This document shows positions 42,480-50,969 of a DNA stretch of 64,000 bases, piece by piece. Numbering within the stretch: the stretch's first letter is position 1; each line of letters starts with the position of its first letter. The notes beneath the pieces were generated by a model, which saw only the letters and a list, made by a program, of their open reading frames with translations, had not been told where the DNA came from and searched no databases. The stretch is from Cyclobacteriaceae bacterium (GTDB taxonomy: Bacteria; Bacteroidota; Bacteroidia; Cytophagales; Cyclobacteriaceae), in contig JANQEU010000014.1 in assembly GCA_028278225.1 (NCBI GenBank), positions 142,397 to 206,396 of the forward strand, read 5' to 3'. A program made the translations under genes and the position numbers.

Positions 42480-43579
42480 TCCAGCCTCACTTTAAATTTC
42501 TTAATACTGGCTCCTGTAAACACCATGATAAACAAACACAGGATCACTATCTCTTTCCAGATAATACCTATTGAGGCGCCTTTTAACATGATGGCCTTCA
42601 GAACAATAATGAACCACCGGGCTGGGACCAGATTTGCCAGTACCTGCAAAATCCTTGGCATATTTTCAACCGGAAAGATGAATCCGGAGAGTAGAATGGT
42701 AGGCAACATCAGGCCCATCAGTGAAATCAGCAAAGCAGCCTGCTGAGTATCAACAACAGTAGATATCAAGATGCCAAGTGTAAGCGCCAGAATAATGAAA
42801 AGGATTGTAACCCCCAGTAGCAACGGTAAACTGCCGATTATGGGAACACCAAACACAAATTTTCCCAGTGTCAGGATAATTCCTGAAACCACAAACGAAA
42901 GCAAAAGATAGGGGATCACTTTTGCCAGAATGATTCCCGATGGGTTCATAGGTGACGCCAATAGTACCTCCATCGTCCCAATCTCTTTTTCCCTGGCAAT
43001 AGATATGGAAGTCATCATAGCAGATACCAACATGAGCAAAATGACAATCGTGCCTGGCACAAAGTAGTACACGCCTTTCAACTCCGGATTGTAGACCATC
43101 CTGGATCTTATCTCTATCATGTAAGGCATGCCGCCATTTACACGCCGCGACATGAAGTCAGCAACAATGGCCTGGGCATAATTCACAAGGGTATTGGCGG
43201 TATTGGGATCTGAAGCATCCGCAATGAACTGAATTTGAGCATTATTGGTTTTTTCCAGGGTCTCGGAAAAGTTGGGTTCAAATACCACAGCCATTTTAGT
43301 GATACCATCTTTGAAAATATCTTCAATCTCGTTTTCAGCACTAAGATTGGAGGACAAAACAAAGTAGTCTGAAGTCAGGATCTTCTTCTTTATCAGGGCG
43401 GTTATTTCGTCATTTGAATGATCGAGAATTGCTATTGGAGCATTGCTTATTTCATTAGTAATGGCATAACCAAATAGCAGGATCTGTACAACAGGCATTC
43501 CAACCAGGATCAACAGGGTACGATGATCACGAAGTATGTGATAGAACTCTTTTCTAACAAATGCCAGAAATCTTTTCAT
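42476..43579 (-). CDS. ABC-2-type permease (YbhS-like)
   Basis: A 367-residue permease with the same topology as its neighbour and the coupling segment EIGTMEVLLASPM. It starts FVRKEFYHILRDHRTLLIL, typical of YbhS/YhhJ-type exporters of drugs or cations. It overlaps the ATPase gene and the next permease by 4 bases each. Confidence 0.9.
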   Translation of the reverse strand: MKRFLAFVRKEFYHILRDHRTLLILVGMPVVQILLFGYAITNEISNAPIAILDHSNDEITALIKKKILTSDYFVLSSNLSAENEIEDIFKDGITKMAVVFEPNFSETLEKTNNAQIQFIADASDPNTANTLVNYAQAIVADFMSRRVNGGMPYMIEIRSRMVYNPELKGVYYFVPGTIVILLMLVSAMMTSISIAREKEIGTMEVLLASPMNPSGIILAKVIPYLLLSFVVSGIILTLGKFVFGVPIIGSLPLLLGVTILFIILALTLGILISTVVDTQQAALLISLMGLMLPTILLSGFIFPVENMPRILQVLANLVPARWFIIVLKAIMLKGASIGIIWKEIVILCLFIMVFTGASIKKFKVRLE

Positions 43580-44325
43580 TCGGCAAGTGATTTTCCTTCT
43601 CGTGCAATTCCCACAAAAACCTCATCCATATCCCTGGCTTTAAATCCCTTTTTCAATGCTCCGGGAGTGCCAAGTGCGGCAATCTTACCACTAACCATCA
43701 TAGATATGCGATCGCAATACTCCGCTTCATCCATGTAGTGAGTAGTCACAAAGATCGTTTTGCCCCTGTCAGCCGCTTCGTAGATCATATCCCAGAATTG
43801 CCTCCGTGTAATCGGGTCAACACCCCCGGTCGGTTCATCAAGAAAAATGATTTTCGGGTCATGGAGCATCGCCACGGAAAAAGCCAGTTTTTGTTTCCAT
43901 CCCAATGGGAGTGAGGAGATCAATGAACCGGCTTCCTTTTCCAAATTCAATCTTTTCAGTAAATCATCGGATTTCATTTTGATCTCCTCCTTGCCCAACC
44001 CATAAATACCACCGAAGAGCCTGATGTTTTCCACTACAGAAAGATCCGAATACAGTGAAAACTTTTGACTCATGTAGCCGATATCACGCTTTATAGATTC
44101 GGCCTCTTTATAGATGTCGTAACCTGCAACTGTCGCCTCCCCTGATGTAGGTTTCCAAAGCCCGGTCAACATTTTTATTGCGGTCGTCTTTCCAGCTCCA
44201 TTTGCCCCCAGAAAACCAAATATTTCGCCGGGGAACACCTCAAATGAAATCCGGTCCACGGCATGGAATTTTCCAAATGCCTTTACCAGGTTCTTCACAG
44301 ATACTATGGGGGCAGGGTCTGTCAT
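43576..44325 (-). CDS. ABC transporter ATPase with a degenerate signature motif
   Basis: A 249-residue ATPase with Walker A GANGAGKTT, Walker B IIFLDEPTGGVD and the switch His in VTTHYMDEAE. The signature reads SLPLGWKQKLAF in place of LSGGQ. This resembles the second half of E. coli YbhF, a fused double ATPase, so here the two halves are separate genes. One of the two composite ATP sites may be weak. It overlaps both neighbours by 4 bases. Confidence 0.9.
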   Translation of the reverse strand: MTDPAPIVSVKNLVKAFGKFHAVDRISFEVFPGEIFGFLGANGAGKTTAIKMLTGLWKPTSGEATVAGYDIYKEAESIKRDIGYMSQKFSLYSDLSVVENIRLFGGIYGLGKEEIKMKSDDLLKRLNLEKEAGSLISSLPLGWKQKLAFSVAMLHDPKIIFLDEPTGGVDPITRRQFWDMIYEAADRGKTIFVTTHYMDEAEYCDRISMMVSGKIAALGTPGALKKGFKARDMDEVFVGIAREGKSLAE

Positions 44326-45224
44326 CTCATCAAGGCCATAAAAGTGTCCTCAACCGTTGGTGATATTTTTTCAATTACTACCGCGATCCCCTGTTTTTCA
44401 AGATATTTTTCCAGGTGACGTGGCTGGAAGTCTCCGGACCGGTCGGTATAGTGCAATGAAGACCCAAACGAATAGACAGTGTCCGTCCCCTGATACTCTC
44501 TGATACTCTTCAGGAGCTTGTATTTGTCCTGTCCTTTTATTTCAAACAGGTCTTTTTTGAACATGGTGGTAACATTTTCCGGAGAATCAACAGCCATGAT
44601 TTTTCCATGCTGCATTAAACCGATCGTATGGCACTGCCTGGCTTCATCCATATAAGGCGTGGAAACAAGGATCGTCAGACCGTCTTCATTCAGATTTTTC
44701 AACATTTCCCAAAACTCTTTCCTTGATACGGGATCTACTCCGGTGGTAGGCTCATCAAGGAATAGTATCTCCGGCTTGTGTATCATCGCACAGCTGAGCG
44801 CAAGTTTTTGTTTCATCCCACCTGACAATGCACCGGCCTTTCTTTTCCTAAAAGGCTCAATCTGGGAGTAGATGTCCCTTATCAGGTGATAATTCTCCTT
44901 AATTGTAGTATTGTGCAAGCTGGCAAACAATTGAAGGTTTTCCTCTACACTCAGGTCCTGATACAGTGAAAATTTGCCCGGCATATAACCAATGAGCTTT
45001 CGGAGTTTTTTGTATTCCCTGACAGGATCTAAACCTAAAACCATCGCAGAACCAGATTCCGGGTACAGAAGTGAAGTCAGTATTCTGATCAGGGTGGTTT
45101 TGCCGGCTCCATCGGGACCAATTAATCCATATATTCCACCATCTTCGACATTCAGGGAAACTTCATTTACGGCAATAACATCTCCGTATTTCTTTGTGAT
45201 TGAGCGGGCTTCAATAGCTTTCAT
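44322..45224 (-). CDS. ABC transporter ATPase with canonical signature
   Basis: A 300-residue ATPase with Walker A GPDGAGKTT, signature ALSGGMKQKLAL, Walker B ILFLDEPTTGVD and a C-terminal extension after STPYMDEARQC. It corresponds to the first half of YbhF. The switch position reads STPYMDEA, so the usual His of the H-loop is replaced by Pro. Together with its partner this gives two asymmetric sites. Confidence 0.9.
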   Translation of the reverse strand: MKAIEARSITKKYGDVIAVNEVSLNVEDGGIYGLIGPDGAGKTTLIRILTSLLYPESGSAMVLGLDPVREYKKLRKLIGYMPGKFSLYQDLSVEENLQLFASLHNTTIKENYHLIRDIYSQIEPFRKRKAGALSGGMKQKLALSCAMIHKPEILFLDEPTTGVDPVSRKEFWEMLKNLNEDGLTILVSTPYMDEARQCHTIGLMQHGKIMAVDSPENVTTMFKKDLFEIKGQDKYKLLKSIREYQGTDTVYSFGSSLHYTDRSGDFQPRHLEKYLEKQGIAVVIEKISPTVEDTFMALMR

Positions 45225-46114
45225 TTTGCAAATACTATTTCCGCCGGCATACCGATTTTAAGAGATCCGTCATTTTTCACTTTGACCTTTACAGCATATA
45301 CCAGATTCACCCTCTCCGACCTGGTTTGTATTGCTTTTGGTGTGAATTCCGCCTTATCAGATACCCAGGTCAACTTTCCTGCATAGGGTTTTAAGTCACC
45401 ATCAATAGTATCGATGAATACATCGACTTCTTCTCCTAACCGGATCTCTCCCAGTTGGTCCCCCGAGATGTATGCACGTAATGTCAGGGTCGATATATCC
45501 GCAATTTTAACAATTGGCTGTCCGGCCATACACATCTCGCCACGCGACTTCAGTTTTATCAGAACAACCCCCGATATGGGCGATCTTATCAAGCTTTTAT
45601 CGATCAGATCTTCAACAGTTTGCAACTTCCAGTGAAGTGGCTTCAATTCCGCAAGAATTGCCCTGTTCTGCGTGGACAGCTGGCTTTCGGAGGCCAGTAT
45701 CTGCCTTTCTAAAACCTCCGATTCTCCCGAAAGATCATCGACCTGTTTCTGCGTGGCCGCGCCCTCATCGTACAAGTTCTTAATTCTCTTAAGCTCACGA
45801 TCAAGGACATCTTTACGCTGGTGCAGAACATCGAGCTGAACCGGAATATCCTGAAGTTTTTGTTGAAGTGCTGACATTGAGGCTCTTAATTGTTCTTTTT
45901 GAAAATAAAGCTGCATGGTATCGACAACAGCGATAACCTCACCCTTTTCAACCTTGTCCCCCTGTTCCAAATTCAGACTGATCAACTTACCATTCGTTTC
46001 GGAGGATACAAAGACCTCATCAGCTTCAAAATTTCCATATGCATCAGCCCTGTCATTTCCACCTGAGCAATTGATCAGAAAAGGCAGAATAAGAAAATAA
46101 ATTATGTTTCTCAT
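45221..46114 (-). CDS. HlyD-family membrane-fusion lipoprotein (YbhG-like)
   Basis: A 297-residue periplasmic adaptor with a lipobox LINCSG. The biotinyl-lipoyl half-motifs flank a long alpha-hairpin (LRASMSALQQKLQDIPVQL through SESQLSTQNRAIL), and the beta-barrel part ends KIGMPAEIVFAK. It should bridge the ABC-2 permeases with the TolC channel encoded just upstream. It overlaps both neighbouring genes by 4 bases. Confidence 0.92.
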   Translation of the reverse strand: MRNIIYFLILPFLINCSGGNDRADAYGNFEADEVFVSSETNGKLISLNLEQGDKVEKGEVIAVVDTMQLYFQKEQLRASMSALQQKLQDIPVQLDVLHQRKDVLDRELKRIKNLYDEGAATQKQVDDLSGESEVLERQILASESQLSTQNRAILAELKPLHWKLQTVEDLIDKSLIRSPISGVVLIKLKSRGEMCMAGQPIVKIADISTLTLRAYISGDQLGEIRLGEEVDVFIDTIDGDLKPYAGKLTWVSDKAEFTPKAIQTRSERVNLVYAVKVKVKNDGSLKIGMPAEIVFAK

Positions 46115-47397
46115 GGCATATTTCCTGTTAAAATGGACAATTCAATTTTTGCTTTCATCAAATCTGTTTTGTGTTTATTCAGCTGGAGTTCCACACTCGT
46201 TTTCTTCGTGACGGCACTCAGATAGTCTGTAGTGCTCAAGGTTCCAAGCTCGTATTGATTGCGTGCTTCGGCTTCAATCTCCTCCTGGAGTTTCAGAACC
46301 CTTTCATCAGTTTCAATTGTCGACTTCAGATCATCTATTTCAGCCCGTTTGCGGATAAATTGATGGTTAATCCGCTCAAGAAAATTCTCCCTTTCGGAAG
46401 TAACGAGGTGCCCGTGGACCCTCAGTTTCTGAGCTTCTCTTTTTGCAGTTTTCCAATCCCATAGATTCCAATGAACAGAAGCGCCGATCATGTAATAATT
46501 ATCCGGATCCGTTTCAAAAAAATTGTAAGGATTGGGGCGGCCATATCCAACCCTCGCAAAGCCTGCTACTTTGGGGCGATTAACGGATTCTACCATTAAT
46601 TGCCGTGCAATGAGAAGATCTGATTGCTTTCTGAACACTTTAAGCTCGGGACGATTAATATCCGTCTCCTCTATTATACTGTCAGGGGGCAGGAAGACCG
46701 GTGTGGCTAGCTCAATTCCGGTAAGATCGGACATCAGATCATAAAGTGAAGACTCCCTGATATCCAGGGACCTGATTTTTTGTTCATTACTTAGCTTTTC
46801 AATTCTCAATTCATTTACCTGACTTTTCAGCAGGATCCCGTTTTCATGACTTACTTCTGCCCTATTGATCTGATTTGTTAATTCGCGATCAAGAAGTTCC
46901 AAAACCTTTCTATTCTCCTGAACCAGCAGTATCCCAAAGTACACATCTGTCACCAGCGTTCGGGTCTGATATAACCTGGAATCAAGCTCACTCAGATCCA
47001 GGTCATTTTTCACCTGGTCAATTGACCTGCTTGCCCTGCTCATCCCCCCATCATAAACCTTTTGATTAAGATTCACATACAGGTTAAACTGATCCTTTGG
47101 TATTTCGGGAATGTCGCTACCGGGAAAAGTGAAGGGCAATTCAAATACATCGGACTGATAATGAGCTGTTCCGGTCAGACTGATCGATGGATAGTTGGAA
47201 ACATTATTATTGAGCGCATCTAACTCGCGGATAGATGCCAGCATCGTATTGTTCTCCTGAAGGGGGCTATTACTTAACGCCAGATCAATACATTCGACCA
47301 GCGTCAATTGCTGGGCCATAACCAAGGAAGCGCAACACATGTTTAGTATCAATAGCAGTACTTTAAATGGATAGTTAAACTTTTTGGTTAATTTCAT
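46111..47397 (-). CDS. TolC-family outer-membrane efflux channel
   Basis: A 428-residue protein with a signal peptide ending VMAQ. It has the two repeats of long coiled-coil helices and barrel strands typical of TolC (ALSNSPLQENNTMLAS, NQYELGTLSTTDYLSA). It is the first structural gene after tetR, 11 bases away, and overlaps hlyD by 4 bases, completing a tripartite exporter. Confidence 0.92.
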   Translation of the reverse strand: MKLTKKFNYPFKVLLLILNMCCASLVMAQQLTLVECIDLALSNSPLQENNTMLASIRELDALNNNVSNYPSISLTGTAHYQSDVFELPFTFPGSDIPEIPKDQFNLYVNLNQKVYDGGMSRASRSIDQVKNDLDLSELDSRLYQTRTLVTDVYFGILLVQENRKVLELLDRELTNQINRAEVSHENGILLKSQVNELRIEKLSNEQKIRSLDIRESSLYDLMSDLTGIELATPVFLPPDSIIEETDINRPELKVFRKQSDLLIARQLMVESVNRPKVAGFARVGYGRPNPYNFFETDPDNYYMIGASVHWNLWDWKTAKREAQKLRVHGHLVTSERENFLERINHQFIRKRAEIDDLKSTIETDERVLKLQEEIEAEARNQYELGTLSTTDYLSAVTKKTSVELQLNKHKTDLMKAKIELSILTGNMP

Positions 47398-47408
47398 CTC
47401 AAATTTTT

Positions 47409-48011
47409 TTAGGGTCTCAATGCGCTCATAAAAAATTTAGGCACTTCAGTTTTTCTCGACTCAAGTAGTTCCGCGTATGCCTCATCTTCAATTGACAGCA
47501 CCCTTTGAAACATGGGCCTGGCTGCAAACGGGAAAACCATCATTGAAACAATATTTATCATGAATTGCTCGATGGAAATGGGGCGTATGTTGCCCTTTTC
47601 AGCCTCGGATATTAACTGGTCTTTCAGGTTATCCAGATTGATAACCTTGGATAATTCCAGATTCTCAAAAAGTTGTTGAGGATCTCTCTGCAACTCTGAC
47701 AAGACAAAAAGTGGCATCTCGGGGTGTTCTTGTAGAAAATCAACGTAACGTTCGGCCAGTTGATAGATTTTGACTTCGAGCGGCAGGTCACTTTTGAAGA
47801 TCGAAAACAATTGCGGTAAGATCTGTATGAGAATCTCTTGAAATACCGCTGAGAACAGTTGTTCCTTGCTACGATAGTAATAGTGTAGCAACGCTTTGTT
47901 GATGCCAGCCTCATCCGCTATTTCCTGCATACGGGCACCGCTCATTCCTTTCCGGATGAAAATATTTCGAGCAGCGATGATTATCTTTTTTTCAGTTCCA
48001 AGTTCTTTCAC
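47409..48011 (-). CDS. TetR/AcrR-family repressor of the exporter operon
   Basis: A 200-residue regulator. The N-terminal helix-turn-helix reads IIIAARNIFIRKGMSGARMQ and DEAGINKALLHYYYRSKEQL; the rest is a ligand-binding helical domain. The start is GTG 48011. It heads the exporter operon, 11 bases before tolC, like CecR/YbiH with ybhGFSR in E. coli. A 31-bp palindrome just upstream is the likely operator. Confidence 0.92.
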   Translation of the reverse strand: MKELGTEKKIIIAARNIFIRKGMSGARMQEIADEAGINKALLHYYYRSKEQLFSAVFQEILIQILPQLFSIFKSDLPLEVKIYQLAERYVDFLQEHPEMPLFVLSELQRDPQQLFENLELSKVINLDNLKDQLISEAEKGNIRPISIEQFMINIVSMMVFPFAARPMFQRVLSIEDEAYAELLESRKTEVPKFFMSALRP

Positions 48012-48015
48012 AGGG

Positions 48016-48023
48016 CAAATATA
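48016..48023 (-). promoter_or_regulatory. Possible -7 box of the tetR-exporter operon
   Basis: TATATTTG on the minus strand fits TAnnTTTG, only 4 bases before the GTG start. If used, the mRNA would be leaderless. Confidence 0.35.
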
Positions 48024-48027
48024 ATAA

Positions 48028-48058
48028 ATTAACCATATAGTTTAACTATTTAGTCAAT
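48028..48058. promoter_or_regulatory. Likely TetR operator, 31-bp palindrome
   Basis: ATTAACCATATAGTT (48028-48042) and AACTATTTAGTCAAT (48044-48058) are inverted copies matching at 12 of 15 positions around a central T. The site lies between the divergent tetR and SRPBCC genes and next to the possible -7 box, so one repressor could control both directions. Confidence 0.6.
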
Positions 48059-48118
48059 TATTTTTTTTAAAGTGTTTTTACTAAATTTTATAACTGAAAA
48101 TGAAACTCAAATAAGGCT

Positions 48119-48553
48119 ATGAAATACACATGTGAAATTGAAATTGATCTGCCCAGGGAAAAAGTTGTGGAGTTGTTTGATAATCCGGATAATTTGACAA
48201 AATGGATGACAGGTCTAAAGCGTTTTGAACACATTTCCGGAGTGACAGGTCAGGCCGGAGCAGAATCAAGGTTGGTCTTTGAGCATAATGGGAAGGAGAT
48301 GGAGATGATTGAAACTGTCACCCAAAACCATTTACCCGATAACATGTCCGGGAAATATGATATGAAGGGCATCAAAAACTTCATCCACAATTACTTCAAG
48401 GATTATGGCGACAAAACAGTATGGATCTCGGAGAATGAGTTCATTTTTTCCGGATTCTTCATGAAACTGTTTTCACCGTTTATGAGAGGGTCTTTCAAAA
48501 AGCAGAGCCTCAAGTTTATGGTGAACTTCAAAAATTTCGCAGAAGGGAAATAA
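48119..48553 (+). CDS. SRPBCC-superfamily protein
   Basis: A 144-residue helix-grip protein: an opening strand (YTCEIEIDLPREKVVELFDNP), LTKWMTGLKRFEHISG, and a C-terminal helix (GSFKKQSLKFMVNFKNFAE). The fold holds hydrophobic ligands. It is divergent from the TetR-controlled exporter and shares its operator region, so it may respond to or bind the same hydrophobic compound; that link is inference. Confidence 0.85.
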   Translation: MKYTCEIEIDLPREKVVELFDNPDNLTKWMTGLKRFEHISGVTGQAGAESRLVFEHNGKEMEMIETVTQNHLPDNMSGKYDMKGIKNFIHNYFKDYGDKTVWISENEFIFSGFFMKLFSPFMRGSFKKQSLKFMVNFKNFAEGK

Positions 48554-48592
48554 TTTGTGAAATGTGACTATCCGAAAGGATCCTTACGGTAT

Positions 48593-48623
48593 GAAAGACT
48601 CCCGGAGGGAGTGACTTTCATCT
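48593..48623. repeat. 31-bp palindromic direct repeat, left copy
   Basis: This copy is identical to 49183-49213. Nested arms GAAAG...CTTTC and ACTCCC-GGA-GGGAGT make a hairpin. With the right copy it brackets the GIY-YIG gene. The 235-base stretch 48554-48788 otherwise holds no gene. Confidence 0.75.
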
Positions 48624-48788
48624 TTTACTGGATAATGCGCTGAGAGGAATGCCCGTCCATCATGTTTGTTGAGCATAATGATGACTTCATCTGCATAACT
48701 TTATAAGTCATTCCCGCAGGGAATCTTCTCGCTGGGGTCAAGTAGTGAATTTTCCACAAAAATTTCTCCGCGAGGTAACTTTTATCAA

Positions 48789-49115
48789 TTACCGGGACGT
48801 AACGTCAGGAGGTGGAGGCCAATTCATGATCTGTTTATTCATAAAATTCCATTGAGGGTTGAAAGAGGTAATAAGCTCCTCCTTTTGTTTTCTACTCATT
48901 CGCTTTATTTCCTTTTCATAATCTATTGCATCCATTGGGCGATCAAATCTTTCGTAAAACAGCAGTAGATAGCAATAGTACCTTCCGGCAAATGTCTTTC
49001 GTATTCCTCTATTCAGGTAGTGCTCTGTAATTCGCTGTTCAAGGTCATTTGTAATTCCAGTATATAAAACAGTTTTTGCAGGATTTGTAACGATGTAAGT
49101 AAAATAGTTACCCAT
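48789..49115 (-). CDS. Small GIY-YIG nuclease-superfamily protein
   Basis: A 108-residue protein from ATG 49115; an upstream in-frame ATG at 49175 would add 20 poorly conserved residues. The core has YFTYIVTN, LYTGITNDLEQRITEH, a conserved Lys/Arg-Tyr region (FAGRYYCYLLLFYERF) and a Glu in AIDYEKEIKRM, as in YhbQ-like endonucleases. Related genes occur in many copies in some Bacteroidota genomes. The gene is flanked by identical palindromic repeats. Confidence 0.85.
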   Translation of the reverse strand: MGNYFTYIVTNPAKTVLYTGITNDLEQRITEHYLNRGIRKTFAGRYYCYLLLFYERFDRPMDAIDYEKEIKRMSRKQKEELITSFNPQWNFMNKQIMNWPPPPDVTSR

Positions 49116-49182
49116 AAAAATATTCTTAGGCTTATAGAGTGATTCTCGAAAGGAATCTTTTCTACTCCATCTCATTTAGCCC

Positions 49183-49213
49183 GAAAGACTCCCGGAGGGA
49201 GTGACTTTCATCT
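49183..49213. repeat. 31-bp palindromic direct repeat, right copy
   Basis: This copy is identical to 48593-48623. It lies between the GIY-YIG gene and the ettA stop codon, 3 bases from the latter, so its hairpin may also serve as the ettA transcript end. Confidence 0.75.
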
Positions 49214-49216
49214 ATC

Positions 49217-50899
49217 CTATCTCATCAATCTTTTATACCTGATCCTTTTCGGATCCTCATCCCCGAGCCGCTTTTTTCTGTTCTCTTCGTATTCTGAGAA
49301 ATTCCCCTCGAACCAGTATACCTGTGAGTCCCCTTCGAATGCAAGAATGTGCGTAGCAATACGATCAAGAAACCAGCGATCATGGGAAATCACCACTGCA
49401 CAACCTCCAAAATTCTCCAGTCCTTCCTCCAGTGCCCTAAGTGTATTAACATCCAGATCATTTGTAGGCTCATCCATCAATATCAAGTTAGCGCCTCGTT
49501 TCAGTGTCATCGCAAGGTGTACGCGATTTCGTTCACCGCCTGAAAGATCCCCAACCTTCTTCTGTTGATCTGTTCCGCTGAAATTGAACCGGCTCACATA
49601 GGCCCTGGCATTCATTTCCTTACCCCCGAGCAGGAGGAGTTCATTTCCCCCGGAAATAGCCTCAAACACAGTGTCATCCGGCTTCAGGTTATCATGTTCC
49701 TGATCCACGTAAGACATCTCTACACTGGAGCCAACCTCAAAAGAACCCGTATCCGCTCCTTCCTGCCCGGTGATCATTTTAAAAAGTGTGGACTTACCGG
49801 CTCCGTTCGGTCCGATTACACCCACGATCCCGCCCTGGTGTAGTCTAAAGTTGAGGTTTTCAAACAGAAGCTTGTCTCCAAATGATTTTGATACTTTTTC
49901 TGCTTCTATGACCTTGGCTCCCAATCTCGGACCGGGTGGGATGTACAGTTCCAATTGCTGCTCTTTTAGCTTCGCATCTTCTCCTAAAAGCTTCTCATAC
50001 GCATTCAACCTGGCCTTTGCTTTGGCGTGCCTTCCCTTTGGGGTCATCCTGACCCACTCCAATTCCCTTTCAAGAGTTTTTTGCCTTTTGGATTCCGACT
50101 TTTCATCCCGGGCCAGTCTCTTTTGTTTCTGGTCAAGCCAACTGCTGTAATTTCCTTTCCATGGTATGCCTTCACCCCGGTCCAGCTCCAAAATCCATCC
50201 TGCCACATTATCCAGGAAGTACCTGTCATGAGTAACGGCGATCACAGTCCCTTTGTACGCCTTCAGGTGATGTTCCAGCCATAACACCGACTCCGCGTCC
50301 AAATGGTTCGTAGGTTCATCAAGCAGCAATACATCAGGCTCCTGCAGCAACAGCCTGCATAATGCCACCCTCCTTTTTTCCCCACCTGAAAGGGTGCTGA
50401 TTATGGCATCTTCAGGAGGTGTCCTTAATGCATCCATCGCCTGCTCAAGCTTATTATCTAACTCCCACGCTTCTACGCGGTCTAATTTCTCCTGGACCTC
50501 TCCCTGCTTCTCGATGAGCTTTTCCATCTTACCGGGGTTTTCTAAAACCTCCGGGTCACTAAAGCTTGCATTGATCTTTTCATATTCTTCCAGGAGACTG
50601 GTGATCTCCCTGACTCCTTCCCTTACTATTTCGATCACTGATTTCTGTGGATCCAGTTGCGGTTCCTGTTCAAGCATGCCTACGGAATAGCCTGGAGAAA
50701 ACACAACCTCTCCCTGATATTCCTGGTCAATTCCCGCAATTACCCTGAGTAAAGAAGACTTGCCGGAACCGTTTAATCCAAGCACACCGATCTTCGCCCC
50801 ATAGAAAAATGACAGATGAATATTCTTAAGTACCTGCTTTTTAGGCGGGTAAATTTTATTTACCCCAGCCATTGAAAATATTATCTTTTCTTCAGCCAT
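49217..50899 (-). CDS. ettA: Energy-dependent translational throttle protein EttA
   Basis: A 560-residue ABC-F protein without membrane helices. It has two ATPase domains with Walker A GLNGSGKSS and GPNGAGKST, signatures LSGGEKRRVALC and LSGGERNRVHLA, and the arm/linker region characteristic of EttA. It binds the ribosomal E site and gates elongation according to ADP/ATP ratio. I chose ATG 50899, which gives MAEEKIIFSMAGVNKIYPP; the in-frame extension upstream is not conserved-looking. Confidence 0.92.
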   Translation of the reverse strand: MAEEKIIFSMAGVNKIYPPKKQVLKNIHLSFFYGAKIGVLGLNGSGKSSLLRVIAGIDQEYQGEVVFSPGYSVGMLEQEPQLDPQKSVIEIVREGVREITSLLEEYEKINASFSDPEVLENPGKMEKLIEKQGEVQEKLDRVEAWELDNKLEQAMDALRTPPEDAIISTLSGGEKRRVALCRLLLQEPDVLLLDEPTNHLDAESVLWLEHHLKAYKGTVIAVTHDRYFLDNVAGWILELDRGEGIPWKGNYSSWLDQKQKRLARDEKSESKRQKTLERELEWVRMTPKGRHAKAKARLNAYEKLLGEDAKLKEQQLELYIPPGPRLGAKVIEAEKVSKSFGDKLLFENLNFRLHQGGIVGVIGPNGAGKSTLFKMITGQEGADTGSFEVGSSVEMSYVDQEHDNLKPDDTVFEAISGGNELLLLGGKEMNARAYVSRFNFSGTDQQKKVGDLSGGERNRVHLAMTLKRGANLILMDEPTNDLDVNTLRALEEGLENFGGCAVVISHDRWFLDRIATHILAFEGDSQVYWFEGNFSEYEENRKKRLGDEDPKRIRYKRLMR

Positions 50900-50969
50900 T
50901 TTCGAGATTTGTGAATCCGTCGAATATACACGATTTTCGTCTTCAGATTGAAAATAAACAGGCTGTATT

